A stretch of DNA of 64,000 nt, from contig NZ_JAMXMX010000008.1 in NCBI RefSeq assembly GCF_024055725.1, positions 186,001 to 250,000 on the forward strand. Direction: 5' to 3'. Shown here piece after piece: positions 1 to 8,296 of this stretch (its first letter is position 1; every line of letters starts with the position of its first letter). The notes beneath the pieces were generated by a model. The model saw only the letters and a list, made by a program, of their open reading frames with translations. It searched no databases and was not told the DNA's origin. The position numbers and the translations under genes are program-made. The DNA comes from Actinoallomurus spadix. GTDB taxonomy: Bacteria > Actinomycetota > Actinomycetes > Streptosporangiales > Streptosporangiaceae.

Positions 1-429
1 GCCGAGGAGCGCGGCGAGCAGGGTGAGCAGCAGGAGCGCCCACACCGGTCCCCGCAGGTCCAGGCCGAGCCAGGTGAGGGAGATCGTGGCGACGATCCCA
101 ACCTGGATCAGCGCGGTGACGCCGAAGGCCAGCGCGTAGCCCAGGAGCAGGTCGAGCCGGCCGAGCGGCATCGTCATGAGCCGCTCCAGCGTGCCGCTCG
201 TCCGCTCCCGGAGCGTGGCGATGCTGGTCACGATGAACATCACGACGAGCGGGAAGACGCCGAGCAGCATCGGCCCGAACCGGTCGAACGCCTCGGGCCG
301 GTCCATGACGTACCGCAGCAGGATCATCAGCAGGCTGGGGACGCCCACGATCAGCACGAGCGTGCGGTGGTCGTGCCGGAGCTGGCTCAGGATCCGCCGC
401 GCCGTCGCGAGTGTGATGGTGACGCTCAC
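1..429 (-). CDS. ABC-2 type transporter permease (partial, 3' end outside window)
   Basis: Membrane subunit of an ABC exporter; only the first 143 codons are visible because the gene runs off the left edge. It begins with GTG at 427-429, overlapping the ATPase stop codon by four bases (GTGA), so the two are translationally coupled. The visible part has a first membrane helix near residues 22-38, a second near 48-63, and the motif LRERTSGTLERLMTMPLGR just after it, which is characteristic of ABC-2 permeases. A further hydrophobic stretch follows. The substrate is unknown; drug or lipid export is the usual role of such TetR-linked pairs (inference). Confidence 0.88.
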   Translation of the reverse strand, partial: MSVTITLATARRILSQLRHDHRTLVLIVGVPSLLMILLRYVMDRPEAFDRFGPMLLGVFPLVVMFIVTSIATLRERTSGTLERLMTMPLGRLDLLLGYALAFGVTALIQVGIVATISLTWLGLDLRGPVWALLLLTLLAALLG

Positions 430-1154
430 GGCCGCCCCACCTTCTCTCCCCGCTCGATGATGGTGAGGAAGGCCTGTTCGAGGTCGCCGGCGCCGGTCCG
501 GTCGCGCAGCGCGGCGGGGGTGTCGTCGGCGATGATCCGGCCCTCCCGCATGAGCAGCAGCCGCTCGCACCGGGCGGCCTCGTCCATGACGTGGCTGGAG
601 ACGAGGAGGGTCGTCCCCCGGCCCGCCAGCTCGTGGAACAGCTCCCACAGCTCGCCGCGCAGCACCGGGTCCAGGCCGACCGTCGGCTCGTCGAGGACGA
701 GCAGCTCCGGCCGGCCGAGCAGGGCGACGGCGAGGCTCGCCCGGCTCAGCTGGCCGCCGGACAGGGAGGCGGCGAGCTGGTCGCGGGCGCCGCCGAGGCC
801 GACCTCGTCGAGGACCCGGTCGGCGTCGCCCCGGGGCGCACCGAGGACGGCGGCGAAGTAGCGGAGGTTCTCCCGGACGGTGAGGTCGGCGTAGACGGCC
901 GGCCGCTGCGTGGCGTAGCCGATGCGGTGGCGCAGCGCGCGGTGGCCGGCCGGACGGCCGAGCACGGTGACCGTGCCGCTCTGGACGATCTGCACGCCGA
1001 CGACGGCCCGCATGAGCGTCGTCTTGCCGCAGCCGCTCGGCCCGAGCAGGCCGACCACGGAGCCGCGCGGCACCTCGAAGGTCAGGCCGCGCAGGACCGT
1101 ACGCCCGCCGCGCGCGACCCGGAGGTCCCGGACCACGATCACGGAATTCATCAT
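426..1154 (-). CDS. ABC transporter ATP-binding protein
   Basis: Nucleotide-binding subunit (242 aa) that powers the permease encoded immediately downstream. The Walker A motif GPSGCGKT lies at residues 38-45. The signature is LSGGQLSR, followed by Walker B LLVLDEPTVGLDP and the H-loop SSHVMDEA. The length is normal for a stand-alone ABC-2 type ATPase of the multidrug/DrrA class. The gene follows the tetR gene after a 53-bp gap on the same strand, so tetR-ATPase-permease is probably one operon controlled by its own first gene. Start taken at the tandem ATGATG (1154); the second ATG is equally possible. Confidence 0.93.
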   Translation of the reverse strand: MMNSVIVVRDLRVARGGRTVLRGLTFEVPRGSVVGLLGPSGCGKTTLMRAVVGVQIVQSGTVTVLGRPAGHRALRHRIGYATQRPAVYADLTVRENLRYFAAVLGAPRGDADRVLDEVGLGGARDQLAASLSGGQLSRASLAVALLGRPELLVLDEPTVGLDPVLRGELWELFHELAGRGTTLLVSSHVMDEAARCERLLLMREGRIIADDTPAALRDRTGAGDLEQAFLTIIERGEKVGRP

Positions 1155-1207
1155 GCGTTGAATTTAGGCGCGCGCGAAAGAGGGTGTCAAGGCATGGGGC
1201 GGAGCGG

Positions 1208-1792
1208 TCAGCCCTCGAGGTAACGCTGCAGGGTGGGCGCGAGCAGAGCGACGAGCTCGTCCTCGGTCGCCGACGCCATCGGCTCGACCTGCACGATGTA
1301 CTTCAGCATCACGACGCCCAGCATCTGGGACGCGGCCGCCGCGAGGTTCAGCGGCGGCAGGCCGAGGGCCTCGGCGACGCGGGCGAGGATCGCCCGGGTG
1401 ACGAACTCCCGCAGGAGCGCCGCGCCCTGCTCCGTCGTCGCCGCCGACCGGAAGATGCCGACGAACTGCGGGCGCAGCCGCGGATCCGACCAGATCCGCA
1501 GGAACGTCCGCGCCAGCCGCTCACCGATCTGCGATCGCGGGCCGGCCATCACCTGCCCGAGGAACACCGCCGGGTCCACCGGGAACTCCATCGCCGACGC
1601 GAAGAGCTCTTCCTTCGAGCCGAAGAAGTGATGGACCAGCGCGGGGTCCACCCCCGCCTCACGGGCGATCGCCCGGATCGACGCCTTGTCGTAGCCGCGC
1701 TCGCCGAACAGCACGCGCGCGGCCGCCAGGATGTCGTCCCGCGACGAGGACGGCCCGGGGCGGCGCCCTGGGCGGCGCGCCGGCGCCGTCAT
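1208..1792 (-). CDS. TetR/AcrR family transcriptional regulator
   Basis: One-component repressor of 194 aa. A basic N-terminal tail (residues 1-18) is followed by a TetR helix-turn-helix at about residues 20-65, with the typical run AIAREAGVDPALVHHFFGSKEEL. The C-terminal ligand/dimer domain, with LRPQFVGIFRSAATTEQGAALLREF, resembles the TetR_C_16 group common in actinomycetes. It sits directly upstream of the ABC exporter genes on the same strand and probably represses them until a substrate of the pump binds. The ligand cannot be read from the sequence. Confidence 0.92.
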   Translation of the reverse strand: MTAPARRPGRRPGPSSSRDDILAAARVLFGERGYDKASIRAIAREAGVDPALVHHFFGSKEELFASAMEFPVDPAVFLGQVMAGPRSQIGERLARTFLRIWSDPRLRPQFVGIFRSAATTEQGAALLREFVTRAILARVAEALGLPPLNLAAAASQMLGVVMLKYIVQVEPMASATEDELVALLAPTLQRYLEG

Positions 1793-1853
1793 CCGCGGCG
1801 CATCCCGGGGAGCGGCTCCGCCGCCCGTACGGGCAAGGGAGCCGCCGACGCGG

Positions 1854-2738
1854 TCACGAGGGCGTGACCTCGCCCTCGGTGTTCACCTGCCAGGGCCCGG
1901 CGGGAGCGGCCGCGGCGGCGAGATGCAGGCGCGCGAACGCCAGGGACTCGGCCAGATCGCTCTCCCGCTGCTCGCGGTCGGTGGCGCGGCGGGTGTTGAT
2001 CTCGACGACGACCTGACCGGCGTAGCGCTGCGCGGCCAGCCGCTCCAGCATCTCCGCGCACGGCTGGTTGCCCCGGCCGGGGACCAGATGCTCGTCGCGG
2101 TTGACGATGCCGATGCCGTCGGCGAGGTGGATGTGCGCGAGCCGGTCACCGAGGGAGTCCGCCATGGCCAGCGGGTCCGAGCCGGACACGGCCGCGTGCG
2201 ACAGGTCGATCGTCACGCTGGGATAGGGCAGGTCGACGGGGTTCCAATGCGGGGAGTACATCCCGACCTCGGCCGTGCGCGCCCGTACGGGGAACATGTT
2301 CTCCACGGCGAAGACGACGTCGGTCTCCTCCTGCATGCGGGCGAGCCCCTGCTCGAACTCCCGGGCGTACTCCCGCTGCCAGCGGAAGGGGGGATGGACC
2401 ACGACGACCTCGGCGCCGAGCTTCTCGGCGGTGTCCTTGGAGCGGACCAGCTTGCCCCAGGGCTCGCGCCCCCACACCCGCTGGGTCAGCAGGAGGCACG
2501 GCGCGTGGATCGACGTGATCGGGATCTGGTGATAGTCGGACAGTCTGCGCAGCACGTCGATGTCCTGGCTCGCCGGATCGGCGGTGACCATGATCTCGAT
2601 GCCGTCGTACCCGAGGCGCGCGGCGAGGTCGAACGCGGCCGGCGTCTTCTCCGGGTAGACCGACGCCGAGGACAGAACGATGGGCGCGTCGGGGACCTGG
2701 AGGACTTCTTCCACAATCGGCAAGCCTATGCGTTCCAT
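1854..2738 (-). CDS. Sugar phosphate isomerase/epimerase-like TIM-barrel protein
   Basis: Protein of 294 aa of the xylose-isomerase-like/AP-endonuclease-2 superfamily, a divalent-metal TIM barrel. Visible fold markers are [10 protein letters not shown] near residue 43, [10 protein letters not shown] near 75, VVVHPPFRW near 110, VFAVENMFP near 141, [14 protein letters not shown] near 176 and HIHLADG near 203, then GRGNQP and VVVEINT. The Glu, His and Asp residues in these strands are the usual metal ligands. The real reaction is not predictable; many actinomycete members are unassigned. It ends 61 bp before the tetR start and may be cotranscribed with it. An internal start a few codons downstream is possible. 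Confidence 0.82.
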   Translation of the reverse strand: MERIGLPIVEEVLQVPDAPIVLSSASVYPEKTPAAFDLAARLGYDGIEIMVTADPASQDIDVLRRLSDYHQIPITSIHAPCLLLTQRVWGREPWGKLVRSKDTAEKLGAEVVVVHPPFRWQREYAREFEQGLARMQEETDVVFAVENMFPVRARTAEVGMYSPHWNPVDLPYPSVTIDLSHAAVSGSDPLAMADSLGDRLAHIHLADGIGIVNRDEHLVPGRGNQPCAEMLERLAAQRYAGQVVVEINTRRATDREQRESDLAESLAFARLHLAAAAAPAGPWQVNTEGEVTPS

Positions 2739-2779
2739 CGCCTGATCCGGCCAGCCGTGCCCACGCTGTTCGCGGAGGC

Positions 2780-3505
2780 ATGATCGCCTCCCGGGCGGTC
2801 TACCGTGGAGACGTGATCGCCCCTGGAGCCATCGCCAGCCCCAACATCTGGAACAGCCCGCAGGTCTACGAGCTGGAGAACCGCGCGGTCGACCCGGACG
2901 GCCGGATCGAGCGGGCCATGCGCGAGATCCGGCCCTGGGACGGCGCCGTCCTGCTCGACGTGGGCTGCGGCACCGGCTTCCACCTGCCCGCGTTCGCGCG
3001 GACCGCCGCGAAGGTCGTCGGCGTCGAACCGCACGCGGGCCTCGCCGGACTCGCCCGCCGCCGCGTCGCGGACGTCCCCAACGCGGCCGTACGCGTGGGC
3101 GCGGCGCAGGCGCTCCCAGTGCCCGACGCGTCGGTGGACGTCGTCCACGCCCGCTGGGCGTACTTCTTCGGCCCCGGCTGCGAACCGGGCCTCGCGGAGC
3201 TGAAGCGGGTGCTGCGGCGCGGCGGCGCGGCGTTCGTCATCGACAACGACGCCACGCGGTCGACGTTCGGGGGCTGGTTCCGGCGCTGGCTGCCGTCCTA
3301 CGACTCCGGCGCCGTCGAGCGGTTCTGGTCTCGGCATGGGTTCTCCCGTACGCCACTGGAGATCTGCTGGCGCTTCGACGACCGTACGGACCTCGAGGCC
3401 GTACTCAAGATCGAGTTCCCGGCCGAGCTCGCCGAGGAGTTCCTGAGCGAGGTCGAGGGCTGCGAGGTCGACTACGCCGTCAACCTGTGGTGGCGGCGCT
3501 ACTGA
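2780..3505 (+). CDS. Class I SAM-dependent methyltransferase
   Basis: Soluble methyltransferase of 241 aa. Motif [12 protein letters not shown], begins at about residue 58, followed by the acidic ligand region VVGVEPHAG, and [15 protein letters not shown] and [17 protein letters not shown] as motifs post-II and III of the methyltransf_11 fold. The substrate is unknown. The start is uncertain: ATG 2780 has a GGAGG only one base away, whereas GTG 2813 has GGAG two bases away, so a leaderless transcript or a still different start may apply. Divergent from the isomerase gene, convergent with the SGNH hydrolase gene. Confidence 0.85.
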   Translation: MIASRAVYRGDVIAPGAIASPNIWNSPQVYELENRAVDPDGRIERAMREIRPWDGAVLLDVGCGTGFHLPAFARTAAKVVGVEPHAGLAGLARRRVADVPNAAVRVGAAQALPVPDASVDVVHARWAYFFGPGCEPGLAELKRVLRRGGAAFVIDNDATRSTFGGWFRRWLPSYDSGAVERFWSRHGFSRTPLEICWRFDDRTDLEAVLKIEFPAELAEEFLSEVEGCEVDYAVNLWWRRY

Positions 3506-3528
3506 GGCGCTATTGACAGGTACCCGGT

Positions 3529-4506
3529 TCAGTCGGCGGACACGCGGGACGCGCCGAGGACGGCCAGCACCCGGTCGGCGACGGCCTGCATGCCCTTGGC
3601 GTTCGGGTGCACGGGCGCGGCCGGGTTCTTGATGAGGATGCCCTCGACCCACCGGTCGGCGGAGCACATGTCGTGATGCCGGGCGGTGGTGTACGCGTCG
3701 ACGAACCGCGCGTCGCCGCGCCGCGCCTCCGCGGCGAGCATCGTGTTGAGATGCCGCTCGAACCGGTCGAGGAACGGAATGTCGCCGACCGCCGTGGGGA
3801 CGTTCGGCCAGCATCCCGTACGGGACGGCAGCATGCGGGGATAGCCGACGAGCAGGACGCGGGCGCGCGGCGCGCGGTCGTGCACGGCCCGCAGGATCGC
3901 GGCGATCTTCGGCGCGGTGTCGTCGATCCGCCGGTCCAGGGTCGTGCCGTAGTAGCGCCTGCAGGGCGCGCCGCGATGATCGGTGAGGCTGAAGGCCGCG
4001 CAGGTCAGCACGATGCGGCTGTAGCCGATGTCGTTGCCGCCGATGCCGATCGTGACCAGCGTGGTGTCGCGGGTGACGGCGTCGAGTTGCGGCTTGTTGT
4101 GGCCGAACAGGACGGACTGCGACCGGCTCAGGTCCGCCGTCGTGGCCGCGCTGCAGCTCACGTCGGTGAACGAGGCGGGCTGCAGCATCCGCGCCACGAG
4201 CGACGGATAGTTGTGGTCGGAGCGCAGGCACGCGATCGGGGTGCCGTGCCGGTGCGGGATGAACGGCCCCGCCGTGAACGAGTCACCGAGTGCGACGTAG
4301 CGACCGCCGGTGAGGGTGACCGCCCGCGCCGGGCCGCTCGTGAGGGTGAGCACCCTGGCCGGGTCGCCCGTGGCGGTGACCGCCCGCGCGGAACCGCCCG
4401 GGGCGGTGACCGCCTGCACAGAGCCGCCGGAGGCGGTGACCGCCCGCACGGGGCCGCCGACGACGAGCGCCGGAACCAACGCCACCAGAGCCGGCCACCT
4501 GCGCAT
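3529..4506 (-). CDS. Secreted SGNH/GDSL-family hydrolase
   Basis: Exported esterase/lipase-type hydrolase of 325 aa. A signal peptide (basic MRRW then a hydrophobic run to about residue 21) precedes about 4.5 copies of a 10-residue Ala-Val-Thr/Gly-rich repeat (residues 22-66). The catalytic domain then opens with block I GDSFTAG (nucleophile Ser), has GIGGNDIG as block III with the oxyanion Gly/Asn, and ends with HPNAKG carrying the catalytic His. Six or more Cys suggest disulfides, as in Streptomyces SGNH lipases. ATG 4506 is chosen over an upstream in-frame ATG because a strong AGGGGGAGG ribosome site precedes it and the signal peptide starts there. Confidence 0.9.
   Translation of the reverse strand: MRRWPALVALVPALVVGGPVRAVTASGGSVQAVTAPGGSARAVTATGDPARVLTLTSGPARAVTLTGGRYVALGDSFTAGPFIPHRHGTPIACLRSDHNYPSLVARMLQPASFTDVSCSAATTADLSRSQSVLFGHNKPQLDAVTRDTTLVTIGIGGNDIGYSRIVLTCAAFSLTDHRGAPCRRYYGTTLDRRIDDTAPKIAAILRAVHDRAPRARVLLVGYPRMLPSRTGCWPNVPTAVGDIPFLDRFERHLNTMLAAEARRGDARFVDAYTTARHHDMCSADRWVEGILIKNPAAPVHPNAKGMQAVADRVLAVLGASRVSAD
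4309..4443 (-). repeat. 30-bp in-frame tandem repeat in SGNH hydrolase gene
   Basis: About 4.5 degenerate copies of a 30-bp unit encoding ten residues (AVTASGGSVQ, AVTAPGGSAR, AVTATGDPAR, VLTLTSGPAR, then AVTLTGGRY). They form a linker between the signal peptide and the catalytic domain. The copies differ mostly in wobble and conservative positions, so expansion was probably followed by drift. Confidence 0.85.
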
Positions 4507-4585
4507 CGCGCCTCCCCCTGCCCGTCTGCCCGCCAGTAAGGACCGACGGACAGGCTCCGTCAATATCCTTGTCCGAAGTCGGTCA

Positions 4586-4620
4586 GTGACTACTATGTCA
4601 CCGGCAGTCACCTAGGTCAC
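4586..4620. promoter_or_regulatory. Cluster of GTCAC half-sites between SGNH hydrolase and radA
   Basis: Four copies of a GTCAC pentamer lie in 35 bp. One inverted pair is GTGAC-TACTAT-GTCAC (4586-4601); two further direct GTCAC copies start at 4607 and 4616, spaced about one helical turn apart. The cluster sits in the divergent intergenic region, 37 bp before the radA start. This layout suggests cooperative binding of a regulator, but the regulator is not known to me and no LexA-type box is present. Confidence 0.45.
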
Positions 4621-4656
4621 TCTCATTTGTCGGCGGCGGGCCGTACAGTCGCGGGC

Positions 4657-6057
4657 ATGGCGAAGAGCGTGAAGCAGGCGTACCGCTGCACCGAGTGCGG
4701 TTGGCAGACCTCCAAGTGGGTCGGGCGCTGCGGTGAGTGCCAGGCGTGGGGCACGGTGGACGTGGCGGGCGCGGCCAAGCCGGCGCGGGTCGTGACGCCC
4801 GGCCCCGTGAGCGCGCCGGCCCGGCCGATCGGCGAGGTCGACGTGCAGGCCGCGCAGACCGCCGCCACCGGGCTGGACGAGCTCGACCGCGTGCTCGGCG
4901 GCGGGCTGGTGCCCGGCGCGGTGCTGCTGCTGGCCGGCGAGCCCGGCATCGGCAAGTCCACCCTGCTGCTCGAGGTCGCGGCGCTGCACGCCGACCGCGG
5001 CACCGCGCTGTACGTCACGGGCGAGGAGTCCGCGGAGCAGGTGCGGCTGCGGGCCGACCGGATCGGCGCGATCGCCGACCGGCTCTACCTCGCCTCCGAG
5101 ACCGACCTGGCGGCCGTCCTCGGGCAGATCGACGCCGTCGCCCCGGAGCTCGTCGTGGTCGACTCGATTCAGACGATCGGCTCGGCCGAGGTCGACGGCG
5201 CGGCCGGTGGGGTCAGCCAGGTCCGGGAGGTCGCGGCCAACCTGATCCGGGTCGCCAAGGAGCGCGGCATCACGACCGTCGTCGTCGGCCACGTGACCAA
5301 GGACGGTTCGATCGCCGGTCCGCGCGTCCTGGAGCACCTCGTCGACGTCGTGCTCTACTTCGAGGGCGACCGGCACAGCCGGCTTCGCATGATCCGCGCG
5401 GTGAAGAACCGCTACGGTCCCACCGACGAGCTCGGCTGCTTCGACCTGTCGGAGATGGGGATCATCGGGCTGGCCGATCCCAGCGGCCTGTTCCTGACCC
5501 GCCAGGAGAAGCCCGCGCCGGGCACCTGCGTGACGGTGACCCTGGAGGGCCGGCGGCCGCTGGTGGCGGAGGTGCAGTCGCTCGTCGCCCCCTCGCCGCT
5601 GGCCAACCCGCGCCGCATGACGTCCGGGCTCGACTCCGCCCGGATCGCGATGATGCTCGCGGTGCTGCAGCGCCGCTGCCGCATCAAGCTGCACGACCGC
5701 GACGTGTACGCCGCGACGGTCGGCGGCGTACGGCTCAGCGAGCCGTCCGTCGACCTGGCCGTGGCACTCGCCGTCACCGGGGCGGCCAACGACGCGACGC
5801 TCCCCTCCGACCTGGTCGCCTTCGGCGAGGTCGGCCTGGCCGGCGAGGTGCGCGGCGTGCAGGCGGCCAAGCGGCGGCTCTCGGAGGCCGCCCGGCTCGG
5901 CTACCGGCGCGCCATCGTGCCCGGCGGGTCGCTCGATCCCACTTCCGGCCGCACCAGTGGCACGATCGTGACGGATGAGGGTATGCAAGTGACAGAAGTG
6001 GACGACGTTTGGACGGCGCTCGCCTTCGCGTTCGCGACGGCAGGCGCGGACGCGTGA
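4657..6057 (+). CDS. radA: DNA repair protein RadA
   Basis: RadA/Sms (466 aa), a hexameric DnaB-like ATPase that drives branch migration in homologous recombination. The N-terminal C4 zinc finger uses C11, C14, C25 and C28. Walker A GEPGIGKS is at 94-101, Walker B VVVDSIQTI follows, and the RadA-specific KNRYG motif is at 250-254. The C-terminal Lon-protease-like domain (from about residue 285) ends in FGEVGLAGEVRGV and GYRRAIVP. ATG 4657 is chosen because it gives the family N-terminus starting just before the zinc finger. radA-disA adjacency is conserved in actinobacteria and links recombination to c-di-AMP signalling. Confidence 0.97.
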   Translation: MAKSVKQAYRCTECGWQTSKWVGRCGECQAWGTVDVAGAAKPARVVTPGPVSAPARPIGEVDVQAAQTAATGLDELDRVLGGGLVPGAVLLLAGEPGIGKSTLLLEVAALHADRGTALYVTGEESAEQVRLRADRIGAIADRLYLASETDLAAVLGQIDAVAPELVVVDSIQTIGSAEVDGAAGGVSQVREVAANLIRVAKERGITTVVVGHVTKDGSIAGPRVLEHLVDVVLYFEGDRHSRLRMIRAVKNRYGPTDELGCFDLSEMGIIGLADPSGLFLTRQEKPAPGTCVTVTLEGRRPLVAEVQSLVAPSPLANPRRMTSGLDSARIAMMLAVLQRRCRIKLHDRDVYAATVGGVRLSEPSVDLAVALAVTGAANDATLPSDLVAFGEVGLAGEVRGVQAAKRRLSEAARLGYRRAIVPGGSLDPTSGRTSGTIVTDEGMQVTEVDDVWTALAFAFATAGADA

Positions 6058-6149
6058 CCGCGCCGGCCGTCGTTCGGGCGAGGGGAGCGGGTCGGCGTTC
6101 GGGCGTTCACCGATAAACTGACCGCCGTTCAGAGACCTCCGGGGGTCAC

Positions 6150-7229
6150 GTGCCAGCACAAGACAAGGGCAGAGACGAGCGACGCCGCGCAACCCTTGCC
6201 GCCGTCGCTCCGGGGACGCAGCTCCGCGACGGGCTGGAACGCATCCTTCGGGGTCACACCGGCGCGTTGATCGTGATGGGCTACGACCGTGTCGTCGCCG
6301 GCCTGTGCACGGGTGGATTCGAGCTCGACGTCGAGTTCTCCTCCACCCGGCTCCGCGAGCTGGCCAAGATGGACGGCGCGATCGTCATCGACGCCGGCTG
6401 CACCCGCATCGTGCGCGCCGGCGTGCACCTCATGCCGGATCCGACGATCCCGACCGAGGAGTCCGGCACCCGGCACCGTACGGCCGAGCGGGTCGCCCGC
6501 CAGACCGGCTACCCGGTGCTGTCGGTCAGCCAGTCGATGCGGATCATCGCCCTCTACCTCGACGGCCAGCGCTACGTCCTGGAGGACTCGGCGGCCATCC
6601 TGTCCCGCGCCAACCAGGCCCTCGCCACGCTGGAGCGCTACAAGCTGCGCCTGGACGAGGTCTCCGGCACCCTGTCGGCGCTGGAGATCGAGGACCTCGT
6701 CACCGCCCGCGACGTCAGCGCCGTCGTGCAGCGCCTGGAGATGGTGCGCCGCATCGCCGACGAGATCAACGGCTACGTCGTCGAGCTCGGCACGGACGGG
6801 CGGCTGCTGTCCCTGCAGCTCGACGAGCTGGTCTCCGGCGTCGACGTCGACCGCGAGCTGATCGTCCGCGACTACCAGCCGGAGAACCACACCCGTTCGG
6901 TCGAGGAGGTCCTCGCCGCGCTCAACCAGCTGTCGGCCTCCGAGCTCCTCGACCTGGCCACGGTGGCCGACGTCCTGGACTTCGGCGGCAACGACCCGCT
7001 GGACACGCCGGTCAGCCCGAAGGGCTACCGGCTGCTCGCGAAGGTCCCCCGCCTGCCCGGCCTGCTGATGGAGCGCCTCGTCGAGCACTTCGGCGGCCTG
7101 CAGAAGCTCCTCGCCGCCAGCATCGACGACCTGCAGTCGGTCGGCGGGGTCGGCGAGTCCCGCGCCCGCAGCGTCCGCGAGGGCCTCTCCCGCCTGGCCG
7201 AGTCCTCCATCCTCGAACGCTACGTCTGA
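6150..7229 (+). CDS. disA: DNA integrity scanning diadenylate cyclase DisA
   Basis: DisA (359 aa) scans DNA and makes cyclic di-AMP from two ATP while lesion-free. The N-terminal DAC domain has the catalytic DGA triad at residues 75-77 and the nucleotide-binding RHRTAER at 108-114. A central helical spine follows, and a C-terminal helix-hairpin-helix domain ([17 protein letters not shown] then [17 protein letters not shown]) binds branched DNA. The start is GTG 6150, preceded by a G-rich ribosome site. The 92-bp gap from radA allows cotranscription. RadA is known to restrain DisA activity in other bacteria (family knowledge). Confidence 0.97.
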   Translation: MPAQDKGRDERRRATLAAVAPGTQLRDGLERILRGHTGALIVMGYDRVVAGLCTGGFELDVEFSSTRLRELAKMDGAIVIDAGCTRIVRAGVHLMPDPTIPTEESGTRHRTAERVARQTGYPVLSVSQSMRIIALYLDGQRYVLEDSAAILSRANQALATLERYKLRLDEVSGTLSALEIEDLVTARDVSAVVQRLEMVRRIADEINGYVVELGTDGRLLSLQLDELVSGVDVDRELIVRDYQPENHTRSVEEVLAALNQLSASELLDLATVADVLDFGGNDPLDTPVSPKGYRLLAKVPRLPGLLMERLVEHFGGLQKLLAASIDDLQSVGGVGESRARSVREGLSRLAESSILERYV

Positions 7230-7261
7230 CGCGCCCCGGCCGCCCCCACCGGCCCGGCCGC

Positions 7262-7335
7262 CGACGACCGGCGCGACTACCGACGACCGGCGCGGCTACC
7301 GATGACGGGCGCACCGCCGATGACCGGCGCGGGCC
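7262..7335. repeat. Degenerate 18-19 bp tandem repeat after disA
   Basis: Four imperfect copies of CGACGACCGGCGCGACTAC-like units (7262-7280, 7281-7299, 7300-7317, 7318-7335) directly downstream of disA. The first two differ at one base. No function is apparent; it may be slippage in untranslated DNA. Confidence 0.6.
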
Positions 7336-7402
7336 ACCGGGAGCAGCGCCGGAAGCGCCGGGAGGCGCCGAGGGCCGTGCTGGAATCGCCGGCGACGGAA
7401 TC

Positions 7403-7441
7403 AACGCGCGGCCGCAACCCTCCGGGCTGCGACCGCGCGTT
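7403..7441. terminator. Bidirectional hairpin between disA and csbD-like gene
   Basis: Inverted repeat with 14-bp arms: AACGCGCGGCCGCA (7403-7416) and TGCGACCGCGCGTT (7428-7441) with one mismatch and an 11-base loop. It lies 16 bp past the stop codon of the csbD-like gene and between two convergent genes, so it can serve both. Confidence 0.7.
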
Positions 7442-7456
7442 CGGAAGGGACCGGGC

Positions 7457-7630
7457 TCAGTCCTTGAAGACGTCCTTGATCTTTTCGCCCGCCTGCTTCG
7501 CGTCACCCTTGACCTGGTCGGCCTGGCCCTCGGCCTCCAGCCGCTCATTCCCGGTGAGCCTGCCCGCCGCTTCCTTCGCCTTACCCTTGATCTTGTCGCC
7601 GGTGTTGGCCGCCTTGTCCTGAGCGCTCAT
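7457..7630 (-). CDS. CsbD-family stress protein
   Basis: Small hydrophilic, highly charged protein of 57 aa. The sequence has the CsbD hallmarks: GDKIKGKAKEAAGRLTGNE near residue 11 and a second similar turn GQADQVKGDAKQAGEKIKD. CsbD proteins accumulate in general stress (sigma-B type regulons) in many bacteria; their biochemical role is unknown. ATG 7630 has an AAGGGAG ribosome site five bases upstream. Stop is followed by a strong hairpin. Confidence 0.9.
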   Translation of the reverse strand: MSAQDKAANTGDKIKGKAKEAAGRLTGNERLEAEGQADQVKGDAKQAGEKIKDVFKD

Positions 7631-8296
7631 GTCGACTCCCTTGCACCGTGGATCCTTCTCGGCCCGCCTCTACCCGTCCTGGCGACAGAGATGCGGATTC
7701 CCGTCCTCGCCGACACAGCGGACCTGCCTGGTGCCGGATCGTCCCGGCGGGGCCACAGTGCCGTGACCCATGAATCCGCCGCGCCCGGTCACCACGTCGA
7801 TGGTGCGGGCCCACTGAGATACCTGCTTCACCGCCGCAGTGGCCACTTTGCCGCCGCAGAACCAGGAGTCGCCGCATTCACACTTTTCATCCCGTCAACA
7901 GCGGCGATGCTCTCTGCCGTCCGCGTAGTGAGTTGCCGACCGTCACTTCGCGACCAGCGCCTGTCCGGCGTGACCTGCGGTCGCCCAGTGCCGCGTGATC
8001 AGAGCCGCGCCGACGTACGTTCCCCGGCCGGGCGGGGGCATCGTTTCCGAGGCCGTCTACTCGCACGAACTGCCCGAGATGGTGCGTTATGTCCCTGAGC
8101 GCGCCAGAGCCCGAAATGGGGATTCGAGCGCCGAGCGCTTAGCGGAGATCGTTCAGGCACTTTGTGTGCGAACGGGCTCACGGAACACCGCAGGCCCAAA
8201 GGAGACAACGCCCAACGCGACCGGGCGCACCGGCGCGGACGAGAGAGCGGCGGCGTTGAACGGAGTTGCGACGACGTACGTCCCGGCCGGGGGCGC
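7631..8296. other. 666-bp stretch without a convincing gene
   Basis: No open frame here looks like a protein on either strand. It holds one copy of CATCCCGTCAACAnCGGCG (7888-7906) and two copies of CGACGTACGT-CCCCGGCCGGG (8011-8033, 8272-8291). These same two elements recur at 8557-8575 and 8744-8765, the latter inside the 3' end of the membrane-protein gene. I read the stretch as remains of a duplicated, decayed gene end. A short leftover frame on the minus strand still reads PGRGTYVGAALI at about 8028-7990. Confidence 0.5.

Noticed and set aside
4612-6192. Open frame of 526 codons antisense to radA
   Set aside because: Shadow of radA, running through its promoter.
7999-8208. 69-codon minus-strand frame MSPLGLRCSV...
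   Set aside because: Arg/Pro-rich, no family, lies in the decayed stretch and includes the dispersed repeat.
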